In this document: positions 26,334-33,233 of the stretch, piece after piece
Layout: the number at the start of each line of letters is the position of its first letter
Position numbering within the stretch: the stretch's first letter is position 1
NCBI RefSeq assembly: GCF_000632715.1
Contig: NZ_BAWO01000061.1
Coordinates: 1 to 33,233 of the forward strand
Length of the DNA stretch: 33,233 nucleotides
Origin: Parageobacillus caldoxylosilyticus NBRC 107762
Lineage (GTDB): Bacteria > Bacillota > Bacilli > Bacillales > Anoxybacillaceae
Direction of reading: 5' to 3'
Program-made: the position numbers and the translations under genes
The notes under the pieces: generated by a model
Seen by the model: the letters and a program-made list of their open reading frames with translations, nothing else
Databases searched by the model: none
Told to the model about the DNA's origin: nothing

Positions 26334-29300
26334 GCCAGTTCACTTCCTCTTTTTTAAGTTTGCGAATGATGACTTGTTCATCCCGTTGGTTTCCCGTTGG
26401 ACCATAATAATTGAAGCCATAACTTAATTGCGCATAACCACCGATCATTTGTGTCGGTTTTACATGAATTCGCGTCGGGCTGTTAAACGTTCCGCCGCGA
26501 AGTTTGCTGATTGGCGAGCCCGGAACATTAATATAACGGTCTTGCACGTGATACATAAACGCGACTCCGCGCGGCAGCCGGTGGCTGACAACCGCCCGTG
26601 CGACGACAACGCCGTTGCGGTTATACATTTCAATCCAATCGTTATCGGCAATGCCTGCTTCCTCTGCGTCGTCTTTATTCATCCATACATGCGGTCCGCC
26701 GCGAAACATCGTTAACATCAGCAGGTTATCCCAGTAAGTGCTATGGTACGACCATTTATAGTGCGGCGTTAAATAGCGGAGCGCAATTTCTTTGCCGCTT
26801 GCCTTCGGACGATGGTCCTGTTCATAGAAAGCCAGTTTTCGCAATGGTGCTTTAAACGTCGGTAATTCCTCGCCAAACTCCAGCATTAACTCATGGTCAA
26901 GGTAAAAATGTTGCCTTCCCGTTAACGTCCGCCATGGAATGAGCCGCTCGACATTGGTCGTAAACGGGGAGTACCGCCGGTTTCCTGTTTCGCTCCCGCT
27001 AAATACAGGAGTCGTCAACACTTGGCGCGGCTGTGATGTAATCGCTTGGAACGTAATGTGCTCTTCCGCCCGTTCTTCCACTAAATCTTTTAGCTTTTGC
27101 ATCGTCTTTCTTTCCATCTCTCCCCAAGCTTTCAGCGCCAGCGAACCGTTTGTCGCGCTCGATAACGCCAATATCGCCTCCGCTGCGTCACGGTCGGTCA
27201 ACAAGCTTGGGCAATCTTTATACGGCTCTGTCAGCGAGGAAGAACCAGCCGTATCAAGCAGCCATTTGTATTCTTCTTTGGCGTCCCAGCTGAGCCCTTT
27301 TGCTCCGATTTGTTCCCGAGCCATCGGGCCGAGTGCCACAAATTTGTTGTACACTTCAGCATAATCCCTTTCCACGATGTGAAGACGCGGAAAATTCACC
27401 CCCGGAACCGGGTCGCTCGCTCCGTCTTTCCAATCGTTCACGATTCCAAACGGCTGGGCAATTTCATCTCGTGTATCATGCAAAAGCGGCGTTGCCACGA
27501 CATCTTTGACTGGCGCAGAAAAATAGTGTTTCGCCATTTCCGAAAATGTTTTCGCTAGTCCTTTAAAGAAATCCCAATCCGATTTTGCTTCCCACGGCGG
27601 GGCAATCGCTGGATTAAACGGATGCACAAACGGATGCATATCGGTGCTGCTGATATCATATTTTTCATACCATGTGGCTGCCGGGAGGACGATATCAGAA
27701 TACAGCCCTGTTCCGTTCATGCGAAAGTCGATGTTTATCATTAAATCGAGCTTTCCTTCGGGCGCGTCCTCATCCCAAACGATTTCGTTCGTCTTTAGCC
27801 CATCGTTTTGTCCGCTTAAATTCGCGTGATGTGTCCCTAACAAATGTTTTAAAAAATATTCATGGCCTTTTGCCGAGCTGCCGATCAAATTGGCGCGCCA
27901 GACAAACATCACTCTCGGAAAGTTGATCGGATCGGACGGATTTTCGATCGCAAACGTTAATTTCCCTTGTTTGATTTCATTGACCACATATTGAATCGCT
28001 TCTTCGTTTGTCTTTGCGTTCGCCTTTTCCACTAACGTGATGCTGTTTGTGTTAAATTGCGGGTAAGACGGAAGCCATCCTAAACGAGCCGCTAAATAGT
28101 TATAGTCGCCGCCATGCTGATAACGCGGCTGATCAAACAATGGAGAAATATGCTCGTCCATCTTTTGATCTTCGTATTTCCACTGCTCCGTTACAAAATA
28201 GAAAAACGATGTTCCGTTTTGCAGACGCGGCGGTCCTCCCCAGTCGCGCGCCATCGCAATCGTCTGCCAGCCTTCCAGCGGCCGTACTTTTTCCTGTCCG
28301 ACATAATGCGCCCATCCTCCACCATTTACTCCTTGCGAACCCGTTAACAAAACAAGGTTTAAAATCGTACGGTAGATAGCATCGGAATGATACCAATGGT
28401 TGATGCCTGAGCCCATGACAATCATCGAACGACCTTTCGAATCGATCGCGTTTTGCGCAAATTCGCGCGCGATTTGCGCCGCCGTGTTTCGATCAATGCC
28501 AGTAATCGCTTCCTGCCATGCCGGCGTATACGGTTTCGGATCATTATAATCGACAGGATAATCACCCGGCAGCCCGCGGGAAACACCAGTTTTGGCCAGC
28601 AATAAATCGAAAACGGTCGTTACATACAGTGTATTTCCGTTTTTCTTGATTGCTTTTACAGGAACGCCGCGTTCCAGCACCATCTTTTTCTCTACTTCAA
28701 AATGCGGAATCTTAATCGTAACAATATCATCTTCTTTTCCTAAAAACGTTAATGCCGGGGCGATGCCGATACGTTTATTGTCCATGTCGTTTAGCTGCAA
28801 ATTCCAATTCCCGTTATTTTCCCACCGATGTCCAATCGTTCCGTTTGGCACGGCGAAAGTCTTTGACTTTTCATCCCATACGACCGTTTTCCATTCCGCG
28901 TAACGCAGCGGCATGCCGATATCGCTTGCCCGTAAAAAGCGGCCTGCCGCATAATGATCTCCATGTTTTTTAAGCGTGACTAAAAACGGCAAATCCGTAT
29001 ATCTTTTTACATAATTTATAAAGTAATCCGTTTGCCGATCGACATAAAATTCTTTTAAAATAACGTGCGTCATGGCCATCGCCAGCGCCCCGTCCATTCC
29101 AGGCTGAATAGGAAGCCAGTTGTCGGCAAATTTGACAAACTCCGCATAATCTGGGCTCGCAGCGACAACTTTCGTTCCCCGGTAGCGCGCCTCTACATAA
29201 AAATGGGCATCCGGAGTACGCGTCTGCGGCAAGTTCGATCCCCACACAATCATATAGCTAGAGTTAAACCAATCGGAGCTCTCAGGAACATCCGTCTGTT

Positions 29301-30006
29301 CTCCCCATATTTGCGGGGAAGCAGGCGGAAGGTCGGCATACCAATCATAAAAACTAAGCATCGCCCCGCCGATTAAATTCAAAAATCTCGCACCGGCTGC
29401 ATAACTCACCATCGACATCGCTGGGATAGGAGAAAAGCCGAAAATGCGGTCCGGGCCGTGCTTTTGAATGGTGTAAATCAGCGAAGCGGCGATCAGCGTG
29501 TTGACTTCATCCCAATTTGCGCGGATAAATCCTCCTTTCCCGCGTGCGCTTTTATACCGTTTTGTCTTTTTAGGGTCTTCCACGATCGATTTCCATGCAG
29601 AAACAGGGTCGCCTTCTTGCTTTAACGCTTCCCTCCATAGCTTTAAAAGCGGTCCGCGCACATAAGGATAGCGAACTCTTAGCGGGCTATATGTATACCA
29701 AGAAAAACTTGCTCCTCTTGGACAGCCTCGCGGTTCATATTCCGGCATATCCGGACCTGTTGTCGGATAGTCTGTTTGTTGTGTTTCCCAAGCAATAATG
29801 CCGTCTTTCACATGCACCCTCCAGCTGCAGGAACCGGTGCAATTCACTCCATGGGTTGTACGAACTACTTTGTCATGCTGCCAACGACGGCGGTACACTT
29901 TTTCCGAATCGCGTCCATACGGCGATACCTCGGCATGGCCGGCGGTTTTTTCGGATTTGCCAAAATACTTTAGCTTTCTTAACAGCGGTGAAGGTTTCTT
30001 ATTCAT
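26323..30006 (-). CDS. narG: Respiratory nitrate reductase, molybdenum catalytic subunit NarG
   Basis: Reduces nitrate to nitrite at a bis-MGD molybdenum site on the inner face of the membrane. The 1227 aa carry the FS0 cluster motif H52, C56, C60 and C95 (HGVNCTGSC...RGCPRGAS), with a histidine ligand as in NarG of other bacteria. The WGEQTDVPESSDWFNSSY segment contains the region of the Asp Mo ligand. There is no twin-arginine signal, which marks a cytoplasm-facing NarG rather than Nap. GGAAGGAG lies about 12 nt before the ATG, a long spacing. It follows a hemerythrin-like gene by 33 nt, probably in one transcript. Confidence 0.97.
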   Translation of the reverse strand: MNKKPSPLLRKLKYFGKSEKTAGHAEVSPYGRDSEKVYRRRWQHDKVVRTTHGVNCTGSCSWRVHVKDGIIAWETQQTDYPTTGPDMPEYEPRGCPRGASFSWYTYSPLRVRYPYVRGPLLKLWREALKQEGDPVSAWKSIVEDPKKTKRYKSARGKGGFIRANWDEVNTLIAASLIYTIQKHGPDRIFGFSPIPAMSMVSYAAGARFLNLIGGAMLSFYDWYADLPPASPQIWGEQTDVPESSDWFNSSYMIVWGSNLPQTRTPDAHFYVEARYRGTKVVAASPDYAEFVKFADNWLPIQPGMDGALAMAMTHVILKEFYVDRQTDYFINYVKRYTDLPFLVTLKKHGDHYAAGRFLRASDIGMPLRYAEWKTVVWDEKSKTFAVPNGTIGHRWENNGNWNLQLNDMDNKRIGIAPALTFLGKEDDIVTIKIPHFEVEKKMVLERGVPVKAIKKNGNTLYVTTVFDLLLAKTGVSRGLPGDYPVDYNDPKPYTPAWQEAITGIDRNTAAQIAREFAQNAIDSKGRSMIVMGSGINHWYHSDAIYRTILNLVLLTGSQGVNGGGWAHYVGQEKVRPLEGWQTIAMARDWGGPPRLQNGTSFFYFVTEQWKYEDQKMDEHISPLFDQPRYQHGGDYNYLAARLGWLPSYPQFNTNSITLVEKANAKTNEEAIQYVVNEIKQGKLTFAIENPSDPINFPRVMFVWRANLIGSSAKGHEYFLKHLLGTHHANLSGQNDGLKTNEIVWDEDAPEGKLDLMINIDFRMNGTGLYSDIVLPAATWYEKYDISSTDMHPFVHPFNPAIAPPWEAKSDWDFFKGLAKTFSEMAKHYFSAPVKDVVATPLLHDTRDEIAQPFGIVNDWKDGASDPVPGVNFPRLHIVERDYAEVYNKFVALGPMAREQIGAKGLSWDAKEEYKWLLDTAGSSSLTEPYKDCPSLLTDRDAAEAILALSSATNGSLALKAWGEMERKTMQKLKDLVEERAEEHITFQAITSQPRQVLTTPVFSGSETGNRRYSPFTTNVERLIPWRTLTGRQHFYLDHELMLEFGEELPTFKAPLRKLAFYEQDHRPKASGKEIALRYLTPHYKWSYHSTYWDNLLMLTMFRGGPHVWMNKDDAEEAGIADNDWIEMYNRNGVVVARAVVSHRLPRGVAFMYHVQDRYINVPGSPISKLRGGTFNSPTRIHVKPTQMIGGYAQLSYGFNYYGPTGNQRDEQVIIRKLKKEEVNWLED

Positions 30007-30039
30007 GTCAGCATGAAGCTCCTTCCTTTGCTTTATTAG

Positions 30040-30447
30040 CTAAAATAAAAATTTTTCTTCGTCGTCACTATGCATACGGTTAATATGCAAAAGCGCATGA
30101 AATCGGGTGAGTACGTCTTGATCAATTCGTTGCGCTAATAATTGTTTCACTTCTTCAATCAAATATCTCATCAAGTCATGGTCACGCTTTAACATCGCCA
30201 CTTTTTCAAACAAATTATGGTCTTCCTCTACTTTTTCTTGATAAAATCCTTCTTCCTCTGCTTGCGCATGGGCAATGATTCTCTTTTCCCAATGTTCCAC
30301 AAGCGCGTCGGCAACCTCGCCAAGATGCTCCTCTCGTCCATCGTTATATAGCTTCTCAAGCAGCTCCGTCAGATGTTTTGCCTCGATAAATGCGCCGTTA
30401 TGAATGGAACGGTGCGCCTCTAATTTCTTTAAGGAAGGGCCACTCAT
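30040..30447 (-). CDS. Hemerythrin-like (HHE-type) protein upstream of narG
   Basis: A 135-aa helical protein with histidines and carboxylates at the spacing of a hemerythrin-like four-helix bundle: H12 and H16, H60 with E64 (HAQAEEE), H90-D91, H117, H121 and H126. It has no signal peptide or membrane segment. Such bundles bind a di-iron centre that can sense or bind O2 or NO; whether this one keeps a full ligand set is uncertain. The ATG has AAGAGGTG upstream. The 33-nt gap to narG suggests co-transcription and a role in nitrate reductase assembly or NO/O2 protection, but no function is established here. Confidence 0.7.
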   Translation of the reverse strand: MSGPSLKKLEAHRSIHNGAFIEAKHLTELLEKLYNDGREEHLGEVADALVEHWEKRIIAHAQAEEEGFYQEKVEEDHNLFEKVAMLKRDHDLMRYLIEEVKQLLAQRIDQDVLTRFHALLHINRMHSDDEEKFLF

Positions 30448-30526
30448 TTAATCACCTCTTTTTTCCTAATACAGTACCATTTATTCTTATTCATATATTT
30501 TTTCTATAATTTTCTAGTATTATGCA

Positions 30527-30561
30527 AAAAAAACAAAAAAGGAGAGTGATTTCTCTCCTTT
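30527..30561 (-). terminator. Terminator of nirK
   Basis: On the minus strand AAAGGAGAG pairs with CTCTCCTTT around AAATCA and runs straight into TTTGTTTTTTTTGC. It lies about 118 nt past the nirK stop and separates nirK from the hemerythrin-nar genes. Confidence 0.88.
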
Positions 30562-30580
30562 GTCCATCTAAAACTATGCC

Positions 30581-30624
30581 TATGATGCACATCACTTACG
30601 TTTTTTATAATAATTATTTATAGA
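30581..30624 (+). promoter_or_regulatory. Orphan Fnr-type promoter facing the nirK 3' end
   Basis: TATGA-TGCACA-TCACT (30581-30596) and a plus-strand -10 TATAGA (30619-30624) at 30.5 nt. Read on the minus strand, no -10 lies at the matching distance. AGAGGA (30627-30632) and a GTG-started 12-codon frame (30640-30678) follow, then transcription would run antisense into nirK. No recognised plus-strand gene follows. As a less likely reading the box acts at a distance on the nar genes. Confidence 0.4.
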
Positions 30625-30678
30625 AAAGAGGAAATTTTGGTGGACGGCATATCATTTCTTTGTCTGACAGTACAATGA

Positions 30679-31740
30679 TTAATGTCCATTTGTTTCTGCG
30701 CCGTCATCTTCACCTGTTTCCGTTACTTTTAATATCGCTACCGCTCCTTTTTGCGCTTGGTTGAACTGGTGGGAGACGATCGAGTAGCTGCCTGGACGTG
30801 TAACGGTAAACTCGACGACTGCGCCGCCGCTCGCCGGAAGCATCACTGTCTGCAAGCCTTTTAGATGGTTGTTTGGATTGCCGTCGATATAGACATCATC
30901 CAAAACGGTTCCAACGACGTGGAACGAGCTGACTTCGTTCGGTCCAACATTTTCGATATAAATTCTGACTTTGTCGCCAGCTTTGGCAACGAGCGGCTTC
31001 TCTTTTAGCGTAAACGTATCTCCGTTCGTATTTCGATCGCCTGCTTTTAACGCTTTTGTCGAAAAAACAACATAGCTTGGTACCCCGTTTTGGAAATCAT
31101 CCATGTCATTATACTTGTACCACTCGTTTTGGATTAAGACAAATTCGCGGTCCACTTCTTTATCGGTCGGATAGCCGTTTTTCGGTTTGACGATAATCAT
31201 GCCGTGCATGCCATTGGCGATGTGGGCGAGCACCGGCTTCGTGCCGCAATGGTACATAAATACGCCCGGGTTATTCGCTGGGTACGTAAACGTTCCCGAT
31301 TTATTCGGCATGACGTCGACAAAATCTTTCGACGGCGAAGCGTGGACAGCGTGGAAATCCATGCTATGGGGCATCGCTGGGTCCATATTTTTTAACGTAA
31401 AATGGAGCGTATCTCCTTCATTGACGACAATGAGTGGTCCAGGTGCTTGACCGTTGAACGTCCATGCTTTATAGGCTTTCCCTTTATCAATTTCGATGTC
31501 AGTTACTTGTGCAGTCATCTCGATTTTGACATCATGCGGACCGATGCGTTCCATTTTCAACGGAACCGGTTTTTGGTTAAGACCTTCGTGAGCAGCAATG
31601 ACATCCGAACTTGCGTGATGTCTTTCTATCTTCACCGTTTCCTTGGCAGTTTCTTTCTCTCCCGGCCTAGCATTTCCACAGGCGGCTAAAAGAGAAATAG
31701 CCGCGGCTATCGACATAAGCGTATAAAACTTACGCCCCAT
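30679..31740 (-). CDS. nirK: Copper-containing nitrite reductase, lipoprotein
   Basis: Reduces nitrite to NO outside the membrane. The 353-aa precursor has a lipoprotein signal with lipobox LAAC (18-21), so the mature protein is probably lipid-anchored at C21. Type 1 Cu ligands are H125, C165, H173 and M178; type 2 ligands are H130, H164 and H324. The catalytic Asp is D128 and the catalytic His is H274, by alignment to Alcaligenes-type NirK. The C165-H173 loop is one residue shorter than in that type. The C-terminal tail is acidic (GEDDGAETNGH). GGGGGGAG precedes the ATG. The Fnr box upstream predicts anaerobic induction. It is a single-gene unit. Confidence 0.95.
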   Translation of the reverse strand: MGRKFYTLMSIAAAISLLAACGNARPGEKETAKETVKIERHHASSDVIAAHEGLNQKPVPLKMERIGPHDVKIEMTAQVTDIEIDKGKAYKAWTFNGQAPGPLIVVNEGDTLHFTLKNMDPAMPHSMDFHAVHASPSKDFVDVMPNKSGTFTYPANNPGVFMYHCGTKPVLAHIANGMHGMIIVKPKNGYPTDKEVDREFVLIQNEWYKYNDMDDFQNGVPSYVVFSTKALKAGDRNTNGDTFTLKEKPLVAKAGDKVRIYIENVGPNEVSSFHVVGTVLDDVYIDGNPNNHLKGLQTVMLPASGGAVVEFTVTRPGSYSIVSHQFNQAQKGAVAILKVTETGEDDGAETNGH

Positions 31741-31778
31741 TTTTTCTCCCCCCGTATTTATTGATTTATTACACTTTC

Positions 31779-31821
31779 AGAGTACCGAGTGCATTCGTTC
31801 TCCCTAGTGATTTGTATCACG
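31779..31821 (-). promoter_or_regulatory. Fnr-dependent promoter of nirK
   Basis: On the minus strand CGTGA-TACAAA-TCACT (31806-31821) and TACTCT (31779-31784) keep the 29.5-nt spacing of the other Fnr promoters. The -10 is the poorest of the set (4 of 6). The start would be near 31772, 32 nt before the ATG. Confidence 0.7.
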
Positions 31822-31987
31822 AATCATCACCAATGTTTGAATTGTTTGTGAAATAGTGAGCAATATTGCTTATATTTACGGTAACAATTATTTCCGTAGA
31901 GAAAATGATAAATGGAGTCACAGCCTGGTTTCGTTCCGTAACATCGGAAAAACATTTCACTATGCTGAATCAGGAAGGAAATGCTTC
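31822..31987. other. Intergenic stretch between the nirK promoter and narK terminator
   Basis: No gene seen. It holds two spaced inverted repeats, TACGG-N12-CCGTA (31877-31898) and TTCCG-N6-CGGAA (31934-31949), which share the TTCCGTA element and could bind a regulator. No known operator type is recognised. Confidence 0.35.
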
Positions 31988-32024
31988 TCAAAAACAAAAA
32001 GCGGACCGCTGCAAACGATCCGCT
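31988..32024 (-). terminator. Terminator of narK
   Basis: On the minus strand AGCGGATCGT pairs with GCGGTCCGCT (two G-U pairs) around a 5-nt loop, followed by TTTTTGTTTTTG. It lies 12 nt past the narK stop codon. Confidence 0.88.
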
Positions 32025-32036
32025 GTTTCATCACCG

Positions 32037-33212
32037 TTACGATATATATGGATTTGCCGGTTCGCCCACTTTTTTGCCAAAAACCGTACGGTTAAGCAGG
32101 AAACAAATAAGGGCGAATAAGCTGAGAAGAATAAATCCAAGCACATAAGAGCCTGTGATATCTTTCACAATCCCCATTAAAATCGGTGGGAAAAAGCCGC
32201 CAAGCCCGCCCCATGCGCCAACGATACCGGTGACGGCACCTGTTTCCGCCGGGAACAGCTGCGGGACAAGCTTAAAGACAGCGCCGTTCCCTAATCCAGC
32301 CATAATTGCGATAAACAAACATGCCGCTGTCATCACCATGATATTTTCCATTCCAAACGCAATGACAAGCGCTCCAATCGTAATTCCGGCATAGACGAAA
32401 TTCAATACCCGTTCGGCGCCGATTTTATCGCCAAGGTTTCCGCCAATTGGTCTTGCGAGTGTCGCAATAACAGTGAAACCAGCAGCGCGAAGCCCGGCAT
32501 CCACCGGAGTTAAACCATATAAATCAATGAGCAGCGATGGCAAATAAATGCCAAATGCGACGAATGCTCCGAATGTAACGAAATAAAAGAGCGATAAAGT
32601 CCATGTATGTTTATATTTCAACACCGATAACGAATCAAGCATCGTTTTTTGCTGCTTAGGCTTTGGCATATCCGGAGTAAAGAACCAAACAAGAAGGAGC
32701 ATGATGACAACTGGGATAATCATTCCCCAAAACGCCCATTTCACTCCAAACGCTGCCGCGATCGAAGGAACCGAAAAGCTTGCCACCGCTGTTCCAATAT
32801 TGCCCATCGCGTTAATGCCGAGCGCTGTTCCTTGCTTTTCTGACGGTGTTAAGCGCGATACGAACGTAACAGAAATGGCAAACGACGTCCCTGCCATTCC
32901 GATGAAGAACGCCCAAAACATTAACATGGCAAACGAATTAGCAAAACCCGCTCCAATTAGCGGAATAATCAAAAATAATAGCAGCAGCGAAAACAATCGT
33001 CTACCGCCAATCCGATCCGTCCAAATTCCAAGCGGAATGCGCATGATAGAACCAAGCAGCACCGGGATCGCCACTAAAATGCTTTTTTGTGTCGATGTTA
33101 GTCCGTACATTTCTTGGAATGTATTCGCCAACGGAGAAAATACAGCCCATACGGCAAACGCAAACGTCATCGCCAACGTTGTGATCGGTAAAAGTGCTTT
33201 TTGCTTATTCAT
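32037..33212 (-). CDS. narK: Nitrate/nitrite transporter NarK (MFS)
   Basis: Major facilitator of 391 aa with about 12 membrane helices, moving nitrate in and nitrite out. It carries both nitrate-signature loops: GTALGINAMGNIGTAVA (128-144) and AGLGNGAVFKLVPQLFP (305-321). R58 in MRIPLGIWTDRIGGRR and R254 in LARPIGG are in the positions of the conserved substrate arginines of NarK. GGGAGGA lies before the ATG; only 21 nt of the upstream region is in the window, so its promoter is not visible. It follows nirK and the nar cluster, consistent with one nitrate-respiration locus. Confidence 0.95.
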   Translation of the reverse strand: MNKQKALLPITTLAMTFAFAVWAVFSPLANTFQEMYGLTSTQKSILVAIPVLLGSIMRIPLGIWTDRIGGRRLFSLLLLFLIIPLIGAGFANSFAMLMFWAFFIGMAGTSFAISVTFVSRLTPSEKQGTALGINAMGNIGTAVASFSVPSIAAAFGVKWAFWGMIIPVVIMLLLVWFFTPDMPKPKQQKTMLDSLSVLKYKHTWTLSLFYFVTFGAFVAFGIYLPSLLIDLYGLTPVDAGLRAAGFTVIATLARPIGGNLGDKIGAERVLNFVYAGITIGALVIAFGMENIMVMTAACLFIAIMAGLGNGAVFKLVPQLFPAETGAVTGIVGAWGGLGGFFPPILMGIVKDITGSYVLGFILLSLFALICFLLNRTVFGKKVGEPANPYIS

Positions 33213-33233
33213 TACGAAAATCCTCCCTCTATA

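Noticed and set aside
31856-32095. Plus-strand frame of 79 codons across the narK terminator
   Set aside because: It runs through the terminator hairpin and into narK on the other strand, has no ribosome site, and lacks a promoter.

Overview
The window reads as chromosome from a facultatively anaerobic, spore-forming Bacillaceae, most likely a Geobacillus/Parageobacillus-type thermophile. This is inference from the gene families, not a database match. The pointers are a CotA-type spore laccase, an arginine operon in the Bacillus order followed by yjzC, Fnr proteins with the Bacillus-type C-terminal cysteine motif, and a lipoprotein copper nitrite reductase beside narGHJI. No rRNA, tRNA, CRISPR array, insertion sequence or prophage was recognised.

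Layout. (1) 1-3600: a small unrecognised protein, a CotA-like multicopper oxidase, an alpha/beta-hydrolase-like protein whose nucleophile serine is replaced by glycine, and YjzD. (2) 3620-6592: ClpB with a CtsR operator at its promoter, then YjzC. (3) 6710-16148: the arginine operon argC-argJ-argB-argD-carA-carB-argF on the minus strand, tightly packed, with an ArgR-type box before carA as well as a promoter before argC. (4) 16358-23535: anaerobic regulation and molybdenum cofactor supply: fnr1, moeA-mobB-moaE-moaD, a RIC/ScdA iron-centre repair protein, modB-moaA and fnr2. (5) 23575-33212: nitrate respiration and denitrification: a hemerythrin-like protein with narGHJI, the nitrite reductase nirK, and the transporter narK.

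How they work together. NarK moves nitrate and nitrite, NarGHI reduces nitrate at the membrane using a Mo cofactor, and NirK reduces nitrite to NO. MoaA, MoaD, MoaE, MoeA and MobB build the cofactor and ModB is a molybdate channel subunit. RIC, and possibly the hemerythrin-like protein, deal with damage to iron centres. Five promoters (moeA operon, RIC, modB-moaA, fnr2, nirK) each carry a TGTGA-N6-TCACA-like Fnr box whose centre lies exactly 29.5 nt from the near edge of a -10 hexamer, i.e. at about -41.5. This makes the right half of the window one coherent Fnr regulon. A sixth box sits in an odd place, pointing at the 3' end of nirK.

The best candidates for something undescribed are a 35-residue reading frame directly downstream of the Fnr-dependent start of the moeA operon, and the orphan Fnr promoter antisense to nirK. 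Also notable are the paired Fnr paralogues, the lone modB, the hydrolase without its serine, and the ArgR box inside the arginine operon.
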